Below are positions 13,791 through 26,820 of a stretch of DNA of 64,000 bases, piece after piece. A program made the position numbers and the translations under genes. Each line of letters starts with the position of its first letter. The stretch's first letter is position 1. Location: assembly GCF_007565055.1 (NCBI RefSeq), contig NC_044560.1, positions 89,595,295 through 89,659,294 on the forward strand, given 5' to 3'. The notes beneath the pieces are model-generated. The model was not told where the DNA came from and searched no databases. It saw only the letters and a program-made list of their open reading frames with translations. The stretch comes from Rhinopithecus roxellana (Eukaryota > Chordata > Mammalia > Primates > Cercopithecidae).

Positions 13791-14565
13791 CAATTTAAAA
13801 AAACCTCCTCCTGTAATAATGAATGAACAAGTTACTGTGCTGTGTGGAAACCCGTGCTCATGTGATCTGTAGCCTGGAAGTATCAGGCTTGCTGAACAGG
13901 GTGGGGCTGATCCCCACAGGGGACGGGAAATGACCCTGTGAGAGGCCATGTCATGTTATGAGAAGCTTGTCTCATGGGAGGAAGGTCACTCACCACCCCG
14001 CTGAACGAGCTTCAGGTGCCCAGAGCAAAAGGGAATCTGGAAGGAAAAATGCAGCAAAAACGAGGAGTGTTACCTCTGAAGCTTTTCAAAAGAGCTGCAG
14101 TTTCTCAAAAGTTGTTCCAATAAATCCTAATGATAAATGATTTTTGCCATAACTCCATCCATAGATCAGAAAAGATTTCCTGATAAATATAAATGTAATA
14201 TACATTTTTATAATTACATAACACTTTTAAGATATTTTGCTAATTCTCAGTGTGAAAATTCACCATATTGTGTTTGCATCACTAAATGGATAGGTTTTAT
14301 GTAAGTTTATTTTTTTCCATTTTCTGGTAAAAAGCGACATTTTTGACAACTACAGTATGATGACATTTGTAATGTATACATCAATAGATTCACAGGACAT
14401 ATTTACGTTACTTTTTTTAACTTTTATTGTTTCTTACCACATACTACATATCATAGCTTCCATTTTAATGTAATTTTCCATCATTGTGTTCCTTTGAAGT
14501 TAAAAATCTAAATAGAAATATTGTTAATGTAAAATAAGTCAGAATTTAGACCTTATAGGTATCTG
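13791..14565. other. AT-rich sequence, no recognised feature
   Basis: No gene or clear repeat. The 60-residue frame at 13958 has no support. Confidence 0.45.
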
Positions 14566-14568
14566 ATC

Positions 14569-14602
14569 TGTGTGTGTGTATGTGTGTGTGTGTGTGTGTG
14601 TG
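14569..14602. repeat. (TG)n microsatellite
   Basis: About 16 TG units with one TA interruption near 14580. Confidence 0.95.
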
Positions 14603-14604
14603 CT

Positions 14605-14790
14605 CATGCATGTCAAAATATTAGCAATGACTGTCTGGATGGTTGGATTATGGGTAATTTACATTATTATTTTTTTCTTTTTTTGACTTGCGAGCATTTT
14701 CTAATATTTTTTATGCTGTTAATACTAGGAGTAAAAATTTGGGTTAACATACTCAGATATTTATGAAATGTTACTTTCTTTATATTTTTC
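14605..14790 (+). mobile_element. L1M 3' UTR fragment (tentative)
   Basis: 'gtctggatggttggattatg' followed by 'ggtaatttacattattattt' and 'gcattttctaatatttttta' matches the 3' region of old L1M elements. It may be the far end of the disrupted element to its left. Confidence 0.5.
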
Positions 14791-14799
14791 CTGTGAGTT

Positions 14800-15650
14800 T
14801 AACTGCTGCTTCTAGCCACTCTTCCTCTTTGTGGCAGAAAATCTTATTCAAATCAGAGTCTCCACTCTCATTTTCCCAGGTTCTCTCGGGGCTTACAAAG
14901 CACTAAGCCATGAGAGGGCAAGAGTCCTCTGGTTTACCCACTCTGGTCACTGCTACACAACCCTTGCCTGGACCACACTCCCCTCCAGGAGTGGCTCCCT
15001 GCAGTGTCTTCCACGACGCCCTACTGGACCGGGGAGATCTCCGCAAGGGTCTCTCAGGACCCCTCACCTGTCTCCCTGGGCCGCCACTTCTAGTCAACTG
15101 CTCCCATCATGTAGGAAAATTCTGTAAGATTTGCCTCCTCTCAGGAAGGCAAGAATCTTCTCTGTTCTTGAATCTCCCAACCCCATCTGAAATTGTTGTT
15201 ACCTCCACCGATCCTATCACTCAGTCTGGGTGGGACGAAGGGCAGGACACCGAGTTCCTTCCACTCCTAGGTCACTTAACACTTTTGCTTTTTCTCTGTT
15301 CCACTCCCGCTTTGTCCCCAAACTGCTTTCACCTAGCAAACTTTATGTAGTCCCAGAGAAGTGTGTGTGCAGGGATTAAAAAAAAAAAAAAAAAAGAAAA
15401 GAAAAAGAAACTGACTCTAAACAATCACGTATGCTTCTAAATCTTTTGTTTGTTTCTGTAAGTGAAACCTCAAGAATTCAACTTGTGTGTTCTCTAATTA
15501 TACTGTGTCACATGTCCAATTACGTACACATTTAGTTAATTTAAACAAGTAAATAAAAACAGAAAACAACCAAGTTCGTTCTTGCAGTCCTTTTATCTTG
15601 CACAATTATTGTGAGACTCAAGTAAAATAACAAATGTGAGCAATAATTCA
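14800..15650. other. Unique sequence with a 146-codon ATG frame and an A-rich tract
   Basis: A plus-strand frame from the ATG at 14910 runs 146 codons to 15350, overlapped by other frames on both strands. It has no recognisable domain. An A-rich stretch (15378-15411) follows. It is probably non-coding. Confidence 0.4.
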
Positions 15651-15654
15651 ATAC

Positions 15655-15895
15655 TGCTCTGCTAATGTATCAGGTAGTATTCTTGGTGCTTTACCTGTAT
15701 TAATTCTGCAAATCCTTAAAATAACCCTTAATGTAAGTACTATTATTATTCTTACTTTGTAGATAGATAAACTTTGTAGATGAGCTGAAGGGAGATTATG
15801 TAATCTGCCCAAGGTCACCCTGCTTACTAGTAGCAGAGCCAGGATTCAAACCCAGGAGTTGGGCTTCAGGGTCTGTACATCTCCAGATTGATAAA
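15655..15895 (-). mobile_element. MIR SINE
   Basis: Antisense MIR: 'gtaagtactattattattct', 'atctgcccaaggtcaccctg', 'agccaggattcaaacccagg'. The following 100 bp ('aaggtcacccagctaattta') looks like a second degraded MIR piece. Confidence 0.85.
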
Positions 15896-16740
15896 CGTAA
15901 CCTGTTTATGATGCTATGTGCCAACGAGAGGTGAAGCATCTTTCCAAAGGTCACCCAGCTAATTTAACAGGGTCAGACCTGAGACTAGATTCCAGTTCTT
16001 CCAATTCCAAGTCCATCTTTTTCTTTTGCATTTCTGATTTTTAAGATTGACGGAGCTGATGATTTTGCAAACCAAGGCCAGTGCAAAACTTCCCATTACT
16101 TCCACACAGGATGTCTGGGAGGGTTTTGCTCTGATTTGTAAGTGTAGTCTGGAGTGGGACTGTCATTGCTTAAGATTCTTAATAGACACAATTGTCAGGT
16201 CCAGCTCTCAGGTTCAAAAAGAAAAACTGTTCAAGAACAAGACAGGGAAGGAGAGACTTAGCAGCTACAGCCAATGGGAAAATTCTCAGCGGAGATTTTC
16301 ACTGACATGGAGCTAAGAATGAGTCAGCGTTCTAGGTGGGGGTTCTTAGATGCTCCTGGGTTATATTGACACATGTTTCCTGGCGTCTTAAACAAGGGAT
16401 GTGAGGGTCCTTCTCTCATCTGTCACTGCAGCCTAGGCTCATTTCGGGACTCTATACTTCAAGGACGGCACAACCAGCTACAGCCCCTGAGACAGGCTGC
16501 AAGTTTGATGGAAGAGGGTTGGAAGCTGTGTCAAAGGAAGAAGAGAGAAGGATCTAAACTGGGCTCTTATGGATGGAAAAGTACACAGTTCGGGGACATG
16601 ATTGGTGTTTTCAAAACTCTGAAGGGCTGTCACAGGAAAGAGTGAGAAGACTTGGACTGTGAGACCTAAAAGCGCAAACCTAGAGTCAAGAAGTGGAAGA
16701 GAGAGTGAAAGTGAGAATGGGAATTCAGAGACAGAACTCA
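15896..16740. other. Mostly unassigned sequence
   Basis: Apart from the possible MIR scrap at 15915-16010, no repeat or gene is recognised. Open frames of about 90 codons occur on both strands and overlap. Confidence 0.45.
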
Positions 16741-16741
16741 A

Positions 16742-16978
16742 ATAAGGTGCTTAGGAGCACAAGCTGTGGAGTTAGGCAACTTGGATTTGGATCTCCACTT
16801 AGCTGTTCCTTAGCCCTCTGGAAGCACCAGCTTCCTTGTCTGTGGAACAGGAATAATAGCACACCTGCCTCAGAGAGTTCTTGAGAGCGTTGACTGAGAC
16901 AAGCCAGGTAAGGTGCTGAGCACTGGACATATGGAAGTGCTCTATAAATGGTTTTTGTAATAATTATTATCAGAGTAT
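16742..16978 (+). mobile_element. MIR SINE
   Basis: Sense MIR with 'gcttaggagcacaagctgtg', 'aacaggaataatagcacacc', and the 3' end 'ctgagcactggacatatgga' and 'agtgctctataaatgg'. Confidence 0.8.
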
Positions 16979-16979
16979 T

Positions 16980-18050
16980 ACTGTTACTTTTATTGCCAGA
17001 GCTGTTTAGCAATAGGTTGTGTGCAGATGGTAGCAAGCACCCCTACTCGTACAGACCCGTGTAAGCAGGGGTTCCAAGACTCAGCACTCAGTGAAGATGT
17101 GGTGAAGTAGATTCAAGCCTTGAGGTGCAAGAAGGACTAAAGAATCTCCAATTATTTGGAATGGAGATTCCATGAATTCTGCCTCTTTCTGCCACGAGCC
17201 GGAAGTGCCCTTCAGAGGAACATCCCCTCCCCATTTCTGGAGTCTGGGGAGCAACATCATGTGCCTGATGCTCCTGTTTCCAATGAGAGTTACCAAGCCA
17301 ATCGCTGGGAACAGCCTGGCCTTGGTCCAGCACAGATGAGCAGAGACTGCTCATTTCTTGGCAGTTACCACCTTAGGTGATGAGAACAAAGCACTCAGTG
17401 AGGGCCATAGCTCTGCCCACATGAGGTGTGACTATGAGCCAATAAACACCTCTGGGGTGCACTGAAGCAAATGCAGACCATGAGTATCAAGCCAAATAAA
17501 CTGACTGCTGAAGGCCCTGCTGGCAGGGGCTCCCTGTGTTCCATGCATATCTGTGGAAAGCTCAGGGCTTAGCGCCAGTCTAAAGTTGAAGGGGCTCCTG
17601 GTAGCATCCTGGAAGAGGGTGGATTAACAAGATGGATTGGGGTGGGTGAGAGCATGTGCACCCTGAGTGGAGGGGGTTAGGGAGGACCATGTGTTCTGGA
17701 CCAGGCTTGTAGATGTGTACCTGGCCAGCCTTCATCCATGCAGGTCTGAGTCCTAGAGAGGTGGGCAGTAGAAAGAAGCTATAATGTGGTTTGCAGAGAG
17801 GATATCAGTGAGACATGGGAGTTCAGGGCAGCCTTCTTAGGGCTCACCACAAAGTGCAGCTGTCTGCACAAGGACTTGTGCCATGTGTCTGTGGAGGGAA
17901 AATATTCTCCCCACTTTATCAGGACAACTTCTGCATGGGTGTGAGGGTGGCTAAGGACAATTTCAGGACCATGAACAGGATACTGCACCTATGGTGCTAA
18001 GCAAACCTGCAGCAATACTGCTTTGCTCATTAATGAATTAACTAGTTAAT
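16980..18050. other. Unassigned unique sequence
   Basis: About 1 kb with no recognised repeat, RNA gene or convincing coding frame. Confidence 0.5.
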
Positions 18051-18055
18051 TAATT

Positions 18056-18426
18056 TGATATGGTTTTGCTGCGTCCCCACCCAAGTCTCATCTTGAATTG
18101 TAGTTTCCATAATCCCCACATGTTGTGGGAAGGACCGAGTGGGAGGTAACTGAGTCATGGAAGTTGTTTCCCCCATGCTGCTTTTCTTGTGATAGTGAAT
18201 TCTCATAAGATCTGATGGTTTTATAAGGGCTTTTCCCTCTTTTTCTCAGCGCTCTCCTTCCTGCCAACATGTGAAGAAGGACGTATTTGCTTCCCCATCC
18301 ACCATGATTGTAAGTTTCATAAGGCCTCCCAGCCCTGTGGAACTGTGAGCCAATTAAACCTCTTTCCTTTATAAATTACCCAGTATCTGGCAGTTCTTTA
18401 CAGGAGCATGAGAACAAACTAATAAA
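18056..18426 (+). mobile_element. THE1 solo LTR
   Basis: It begins 'tgatatggttttgctgcgtc' and ends 'agcatgagaacaaactaata', the THE1 (MaLR) LTR pattern, with 'gtgagccaattaaacctctt' as the polyadenylation region. The 5-bp target duplication TAATT is perfect on both sides (18051-18055 and 18427-18431). The internal region is absent, so this is a recombined solo LTR, and it encodes nothing. Confidence 0.95.
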
Positions 18427-18525
18427 TAATTAGGTGACATTTCACTGATTACCTAGTGTGATGGTGAATTTTATGTGTCAACTTGACTGGCCTGCAGGAT
18501 GCCTAGACCTTTGGTCAAACATTCT

Positions 18526-18527
<2 letters not shown>

Positions 18528-18575
<48 letters not shown>
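18528..18575. repeat. (GT)24 microsatellite
   Basis: 24 uninterrupted GT units inside the dispersed repeat, so likely variable in length between individuals. Confidence 0.97.
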
Positions 18576-18577
<2 letters not shown>

Positions 18578-18678
18578 CTAGGTGAAATTAACATTTGAAT
18601 TGACAGACTGAGTAAAGCAGACTGCCCTCCCTAATGTGAGTGGGCCTCATCCAATTAGTTGAAAATGTATATAGAATA

Positions 18679-19105
<427 letters not shown>

Positions 19106-19352
19106 TTACACCATCAGCTCTTCTGGTTCTCAGGCTTTTAGACTCAAACTGGAACTACACCACTGGCAATCCTGGGTCTCCAGCTTGCCAACTGCTCATC
19201 GTGGGACTTCTAAGCATCCATAATTGTGTGAGTTCATTCAGTATAATACTCCTCTTTATATGTGTGTGTGTTTACATATATGTGTGTGCATATGTATATG
19301 TGTGTGTGTATCTTCTATTCATTCTGTGTCTCTAGTGAACCCTGACTAAATA

Positions 19353-20334
19353 GTCCTATCATGTACCAGATGTTCTGTTCTGTGGGCAAACAGCTTCAAT
19401 CAACAGCCCCTTTAGCAGTGGACATCAGAGACAAAAGAAATAGGTGGACACCACATCAAAGTGACAAAGTTGTTCTTGAATACATGTAAAGCTTTCAGAA
19501 ATAATTTGAGGAATGGGGATGATCAAGAGACTGAGGATCTTAAATAAGATGCAAAGGCCAGAGCCAGTAAAAGACAAGTTAATTACTCTTAATAGGATTG
19601 CATTTAAAACCCCAGGATGCTGAGGGTTGGAGAAGTGTGTGTGTGTGTGTGTGTGCGTGTGTGTGTGTGTGTCTGTTGTCTGCAGTTGGGAACTGAACCC
19701 ATACAACTAGATGCCAGATCCTATTCACAAATATCAACACTACACACCACCTTTAAGCATAGTGAAGACCACAGGCTTGGATTTTCAGCAGAGGATGAGA
19801 AAACGTGTTGTCATATACTGTTTGTATATGCATGCCTTTCATATGTGCACAGAATGTGTATAGGTACATTCACACAAACAGAGACACACAGAGAGTCTTT
19901 AGGTTTCTTCAGAAATTGAGTCTTCAATCAATTAGAGTCCCGGGCTTCAGGCCTGGTGAATCCTGAGATTCCTGTGACCCATCAGAGAGAGCCCACGTGG
20001 GGAGAGTGCTGTCCTGGGTGCCAGTCACACCTCTGCAGGCAAGACGAGTGCAGGGCTCCCTAGCCAAGGTGTGTGTAGGGTTTCTTCCTGTTTGATAAGG
20101 ATGCCTTGTTCTCATGGGGTCCCCTGGAATAGACCTGAACTCACCGACACACTTGCATGGACAGGAAGCACAGCTATCAGGGACTGCTGGTGTGGGGAGT
20201 CTCCGTGGCCCCCAGCGTGCACAGTCATTGCAAAAGCTGCTGCTCTTATCTCTTGCCAAATCTCTGAAGCTCTCGAGACAGGGGTTCTCAGGCCTTTTTA
20301 TGCTCTGTCCATTGTTCTGACCTGCCTTCGTGGG
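19353..20334. other. Unique sequence with a TG repeat
   Basis: Apart from the TG microsatellite, no family recognised. Part of a 167-codon ATG minus-strand frame (ending at 19924) lies here but is overlapped by a 112-codon plus-strand frame, and both read as chance. Confidence 0.45.
19635..19672. repeat. (GT)n microsatellite
   Basis: About 19 GT units with one GC interruption near 19655. Confidence 0.95.
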
Positions 20335-20455
20335 CCAACTGCGGACTTTATTTATCCTACAAACACTCTCAGTGGACCTATCATGGACCAAGGACTGTAT
20401 TCGGTGTGAAGAATTCAGATATAAACAAGACATGGACATTTTCACAGAGCCCTGG
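20335..20455 (-). mobile_element. L2 3' end fragment
   Basis: 'ggacctatcatggaccaagg' then 'gatataaacaagacatggac' follows the antisense L2 tail pattern. Confidence 0.55.
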
Positions 20456-20459
20456 AAAT

Positions 20460-21130
20460 CTGTCTGCTTTTTTAAATCATAAGAAAGCAGGAAGGCAGAG
20501 GACTGAGGAATTCAACACTAACCTCCATCCGTTCATAGGCAACTGATTATTTCCTGAAGTTGGATTTTTGGAGTGATCATTAATTTTACCCTTTTCTGCC
20601 CTCCCATAAGTAAGTTTGGAACCAACCAAGAAATAAAGCAGAGGACATAGATAGAAATCAAAATATCAAGATATCATCTCTGAAGGTGATTTGAAGAGCG
20701 TGGCTTTAGATCTTATGGCCACAGTGGGCTTCCCAGCACTTCACTTCAGGTTCCAATTTACCCATCCAGTAAAGGGGCTGACCACAGCATGCCTGTTTCC
20801 CGGGCGGGGCTTGTCCTGGAAAACTTACCACCTGACACTTGGTCCTGAATGCATCCTTCCTGAAGGTGGGTCCCAGAAAACCCAGAGGTGAGCATACCTG
20901 TTGTGATGTACCTGAAACTTGCCCATTAGATACATCACTCCTCCTCTGGGGGTTAGTTTGTGAAGCTGCATGAATATTAGAGTGTCACTTCTGCTGCCAT
21001 CTCTTCCCTTAAGAACATGGGACAGAGGAGAAGGAGGTTCCTCCCAACACCTGATATGTGTACCCATGCTTTAGGTTGCTAGTAATAAGAAAATAAACTT
21101 AAGATACACAGGCTTCTGGTTGCCATGGAG
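20460..21130. other. Unassigned unique sequence
   Basis: No repeat or gene recognised. Confidence 0.5.
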
Positions 21131-21134
21131 ACCA

Positions 21135-21275
21135 CAACAGACAGAGCACTGGACCTGGTGTCCAGATGTCTAAGTTTAAATCCTGACTTTGTCACTTACT
21201 AACCAGGCCACCTTGAGCAAATCATCTTAGCTCTCCAGGACTCAGGTCTGTCCTCTGAGAAATACAGATACTGAT
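21135..21275 (+). mobile_element. MIR SINE fragment
   Basis: 'tgactttgtcacttactaac', 'ccttgagcaaatcatcttag' and 'ctctgagaaatacagatac' match the sense MIR core. Confidence 0.75.
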
Positions 21276-21279
21276 GCTG

Positions 21280-21698
21280 AGTCTGTGGCAGAAGGTTATC
21301 GGAGGACAAAATTTGAGCTTGGATGTGGACAGGAGGGATTGTGCTTATTGTTATTTCTGATGTCACCTGGCCTCGGTGTTCTTGTCCCTGAGGGGAAAAG
21401 CACAGTGTGTGAGCCTGCCTTATAGTCAAAACTAACCTGGATCTCATCTTGAGGCTCAGACATTGTGGAACTACTTTAATAAAGGAGATAACTTCTAACC
21501 ACAAGACCTGTTGGATCTCCTCTGTTTTAGAAGGTTCATCATGAGCCTGTCCAAGACCAATTCAGAGAGCTGGACACTGAAGATTCTCCATCTTTCCAAC
21601 AACCTCTAAGTGGTCCAGTAGCTCAGGGGAGATTTTGCATCATACTAATGCACTTTCTCTCTCCGTCTTCTGGTCAGCTATACCACACTACACTACGT

Positions 21699-21750
<52 letters not shown>

Positions 21751-22080
21751 AGAGAATCCATCTCAACTCTAATGGCTTAGTTGTTTTTCAAGTGCAGAGA
21801 GAATTTATAAACAACTCCTCAGAAGTTAAAGGAGAGAGAGAAAAAAATTTTGTATCCTGCTCAGAATGGATTTAAAAAAATCTCTCTAAGAGTCAAGCTT
21901 TCTCTTCCCCTGAGATATGATTATGATTTTTCTCTTCTTTTCTCTCAACAGTTTCACGTGCATTAAATTTCCAATGTGGAACTCGTTGGTGCTGTGTGCT
22001 TCTGTCCAGTTCTCCCTCCAGGCACAGAATGGGCTGATTTCCTGGCTCCTTGTGGCTGGTTGCAGCTGGGTGACTAGTTC
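21280..22080. other. Unique sequence with a CA repeat
   Basis: Other than the CA microsatellite, no repeat family or gene is recognised. Confidence 0.5.
21702..21749. repeat. (AC)24 microsatellite
   Basis: 24 uninterrupted AC units, a strong candidate for length polymorphism. Confidence 0.97.
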
Positions 22081-22084
22081 AGGT

Positions 22085-22400
22085 CAATGAATTGTCAGCA
22101 GAGGTGACACATGTTGCCTCTAGGCCAGAGCATTTAACTGTTTAGCTGCCATTGTGAGTCCTCCACAGTGCACACTCTCTCCTCCTGTGTTGTGGCTGCG
22201 AGGTTCAAGATGGTAGCTGCTGCACCAGCAGACCAGGTCTCTCGTAGAGAGACAAAGAGCACAGCCTCCTGCTGACCCATGAGCAACATGTACTCGAGCA
22301 AGAAAGCAGCCTTCACTGTCGTAACATGTTAGAATTTCAGAGTTGTTTGTAATTGCAGCTTAACCCAGCCTATCTTGTCTGATATGCCCATAATAAATGA
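22085..22400 (+). repeat. Dispersed-repeat-like tail, family unassigned
   Basis: The end 'tgtttgtaattgcagcttaa' followed by 'cccagcctatcttgtctgat' resembles the 3' end of an old, common interspersed repeat that I cannot name. The left boundary is a guess. Confidence 0.4.
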
Positions 22401-23325
22401 AAAAATACATATTCAGACCAAGTGTCCTGACATTGTTTATAGGTCCTAGAGAATCCAAGTTGGCCATAAATGGCACCAATTTGTGGGAGACTGAAAATAA
22501 CAAGTTCTGCAGTGTCTACTTTCATGGCCTGGTTTAAAGAGAAGACCATGCTTCCCAGAGAACGGGTTCAGCCTTTGCATTAAACATCAGGCTGCTTCCT
22601 CTACCGCATGGCAGGTTTTCATCTCCTCTGAATAATTTTTTAGCAACTTGAGAAACTGCAATCCAAACATATAGTATTTTTGGCTGGAAATTAAAACACG
22701 TCACTTTTAAAACATAAGCAGCATGCCCTGAATGTTTATGGTAAAAAGCTCACTCCTGGCCAGACTGCAAAGCTCACATTACCGAGAGGCAAACCCTGGA
22801 ACATGCTAGCAGTTTGCATCCCAGTTCGTCCTTCCTACACAGTGCAATGACTGTGAATCATTTCTCCTCTGGCACATGAACTCCCAGGCTTTCTGACTCC
22901 TTCCATATCAAAGAGTGACTGGCTAGAATTTCCCCTTGCTATAAAGGGACAGCCATAGAAATGAGAAGACAGGTTTCTGTCCACCATACTGCCCTTGTGA
23001 TAAGCCAAAGATATCCATTCAAATCAAATTTCCAATGACACTGCACTGAAGGTGCTGACCATGAAGCCCCCTGTTGAGAGGAGTTACCTTATGGCTCCGT
23101 GCACACATTTATTTATTTCATTTATTCACATGTTCATTTGTTAATGCCTACAAGGAACAAGTATCAGTGAAAGATATTGTGAGGGACCCAAAGACAATCT
23201 TTGACTCTTAGAAGCCTGCGGTTGATATTTGATGCATTTGGTAATACAGGTCAAGAGAGAGACACAACATATTCTGGGAATTTAGAGGAAGGAGATGCAG
23301 CAGAGAGTTCATGAAAGAAAAGGGA
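22401..23325. other. Unassigned, repeat-poor sequence
   Basis: AT-rich, without recognised repeats. The part at 22610-22800 has the even, motif-rich look of possible conserved non-coding sequence, but this is a weak impression. No gene. Confidence 0.4.
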
Positions 23326-23329
23326 ATGA

Positions 23330-23507
23330 AATGAACATTTTTGACCACATATTATCTACCTTATTTTATTTCATTTCTACCATACTTTCTTGAGGTGGTA
23401 ATTTATATATTAGGTGAAGAAACTAAGCCTCAAATATTAAGGTCAGAAATCTGTTAGTTGGAAGAGTTATGTTTCACACACAGGCTCGTCTGATTCCAAA
23501 ACTGATG
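23330..23507 (-). mobile_element. MIR SINE (first of four)
   Basis: Antisense MIR: 'aggtgaagaaactaagcctc' and 'cacaggctcgtctgattcca'. Diverged. Confidence 0.65.
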
Positions 23508-23675
23508 TCAAGTAACTTCACCCCTCTGAGCCACGACTTACCCATCTATAAAATGGAAATCGAATAAAAGTACTGATCTCACAGAGTTGTTCTGAGGATG
23601 AAATGAGATAACCTATGAAAATAAACTTCTTTGTCTGGCACATGGTAAGCACCCAGTAAGTGTTCGTCTTGATAT
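23508..23675 (+). mobile_element. MIR SINE (second of four)
   Basis: Sense MIR: 'acccatctataaaatggaaa', 'gttgttctgaggatgaaatg', 'ggcacatggtaagcacccag'. It directly abuts the previous antisense copy. Confidence 0.85.
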
Positions 23676-23684
23676 TCTTATTGT

Positions 23685-23875
23685 GCACCCGCTGTATTGG
23701 AAACTCTTGTGCAGTACTTCATAAAATTATTCTTATCATCTTCCCTTTAAGGATAAGGAGAGTGAACCTTAGGTAAATTAAGGAACTTGCCCAAGGTCAC
23801 CTAACTGGTAAATAAGAGTGCTGAAAGTAGGACTGAGGTCTGGCTGATTTTGAACATCAATGCCCTTTCCGTCGT
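23685..23875 (-). mobile_element. MIR SINE (third of four)
   Basis: Antisense MIR: 'aggaacttgcccaaggtcac', 'ctaactggtaaataagagtg', 'gactgaggtctggctgattt'. Confidence 0.82.
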
Positions 23876-24009
23876 GCCAAGGTGTCTTCCAAGGCCAATT
23901 CAGAAGACTAAAAGCCTCCCAGGAGTGAGTGAATAGTGCCCATCAATGCACTACATGTTGTACAATGCTCATGAGTGGAGGCTTTGCACTGCCCAGGTAG
24001 CTTCACATT

Positions 24010-24148
24010 TTAGTAACCCTATGACCTTGAGCAAGCTATTTAACCTCTCTGAGCTCCTCATAAGGCTGATGTGAGGACTAAACAAGATAATGCATATGAA
24101 GTGTTTAGCAAGATGCCTGGCACATAGAGATCTCAATGAATGTGAATG
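24010..24148 (+). mobile_element. MIR SINE (fourth of four)
   Basis: Sense MIR 3' part: 'gaccttgagcaagctattta', 'acctctctgagctcctcata', 'ggcacatagagatctcaatg', 'aatgtgaatgttgat', where the GAT repeat starts. Confidence 0.85.
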
Positions 24149-24161
24149 TTGATGATAACAG

Positions 24162-24193
<32 letters not shown>

Positions 24194-24231
24194 TTGATGG
24201 TGATGTTGATGATGGTGGTGATGATGATGAC
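24149..24231. repeat. (GAT)n microsatellite
   Basis: A tract of GAT units, ten perfect copies followed by GTT/GGT variants, grown from the 3' end of a MIR. Translated forward it yields a poly-aspartate frame, which is an artefact. Confidence 0.93.
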
Positions 24232-24234
24232 AAT

Positions 24235-24988
24235 GGCTTTGGCATCATTGACCTAGCCTGTGTGATAGTGACACATCCATGGAAGCTGTCACTAAAGAGA
24301 GGGAAAGGTAGTTGCTCCAAGATTATTGCCTTGGCCAGCATATACTTCTGGTTAATCAAAGAATGTTCAGGATGCAACAAATTAAGGCATTATGGAGAAT
24401 GGTGATCCCTACCAGAATTAGTGCACTATGAAAATGTATTCTCAAGACATTTATTCTTTATGTGACTTTTTCAAACGTTGGTTGGCAATGAATCCAGAAT
24501 TCTCTTATCAAAATGAAATCTGTAGAATACAATTTTCAGCTCAAACAATGTGGTTTATACAAAGTGCCACCCTTGCAAGTCAGATGAGGAAATATAAAAC
24601 TGTTTGAGAATGGATATATTGTTTGCACACAAAAGGCCCTGTGAATCCATGTTTCATGCCAGGCCTCATTTGGCATCTTCAGTGAAGGGGGAAAACTCTC
24701 TCTTCTCCAGAGGAAACCCCAACGGAGACCTCAGCACCATATTAACTGAACCCTGTGCTCCTCACAAAATCTCAAAAGACCACACAAAATGCCAGAAGTC
24801 CTACTTCTTTGCTTGGTGGGATCCAGGTTCCTGGAAGGCAGAAACCTGGCATTTATCACCATTGGTTTTTTTTGTTAGACTGAGATGACTCTGGACTACT
24901 TCCCTCAGTGGTGGATTCCATGCTACAGAAATCCATTGAGAGCCCACTACATGCTGCTCTAGGCACCATGAGGAGTACACAAGTGAGT
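24235..24988. other. Unassigned unique sequence
   Basis: No repeat or gene recognised. Confidence 0.5.
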
Positions 24989-25002
24989 TAAGATTCAGCC
25001 TT

Positions 25003-25988
<986 letters not shown>

Positions 25989-25989
25989 A

Positions 25990-26820
25990 CCAAGTTGAGA
26001 ACAGGAAGAAGAGTTTCCAGGGTGAAGAAACAGCAGGTCAAATGCCCTGAGACATGAATGCATTTGGCGAGTTCAAGGAACCCAGAGTATACGATGAACA
26101 GTAGAAGTGACAGCAGAGAGAGAGCAGAGATGGGCTGGGACCAGATCCTGTAAGCTTGGAGGCTATGGCAAGGGATTTGGAGTTTATTCTTAAGCTGCTA
26201 GAGGGCTGGAAGCAGAGGGGCAGTGGGGTGCTCTGATTTTTAAAATATTCTTCCTGCTGCTGAGTAGAGAATGGACTGTGGAGAGGCAAGACAGGAAGGA
26301 GAGAAACCAGCTAGGGCTATTGCTGTGGCCCAGGGATGAGATAGTAACAGCCATCAGTGACATTGGAGAGAAGGAGATAGACTTGGGATATAATTTGCAA
26401 GGTTAACGTCCATTGGACATGTGCTCTGATGTCACAGGCAAGGAAAAGAAGAGTTCAGGGTGACTCCTGGGTTTGCAGGTTGCACAGCTGATAGTGCCAC
26501 TTAATGAGCAACAGTGGGCAGAAGATAAAGCTACTACTGGAGACATCACAAGGAAGGCCATGTTTTGCTAGAAAAAACCCCAGTGTTTTGTTTTGAGTGT
26601 TTAAGGTTGAGATGTCTATGAGGTACCCAGGTAGAGACATCAAGCAGAGAGTTGTGATATGATTCTAGCATTGGGTGTACAGGAAATGTGTAGAGACACA
26701 AATGTTGATGTGCTTAGCACGTAGATGGTATTTACAGCCAAGGAATGGATTGAGGTCACCTAAGGAGGGAAATAGAGGAAGAAGGTCCAAGGACTCAACC
26801 TCAGGGTGTTCCAACAAGCC
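25990..26820 (-). mobile_element. Long antisense L2 fossil
   Basis: Successive phrases match the remembered antisense L2 region in order: 'tcaaatgccctgagacatga', 'tgggaccagatcctgtaagc', 'gggatttggagtttattctt', 'tattcttcctgctgctgagt', 'gagaaaccagctagggctat', 'gggtgactcctgggtttgca', 'gtttaaggttgagatgtcta', 'gaggtccaaggactcaacct' approximately. It is too decayed to encode anything. Confidence 0.65.

Noticed and set aside
19924..20445. 173-codon minus-strand frame
   Set aside because: Starts with GTG (167 codons from the first ATG), runs over an L2 fragment at its 5' end and is overlapped by a 112-codon plus-strand frame.
24136..24405. Poly-aspartate protein-like frame
   Set aside because: It is the translation of a GAT microsatellite that grew from a MIR.
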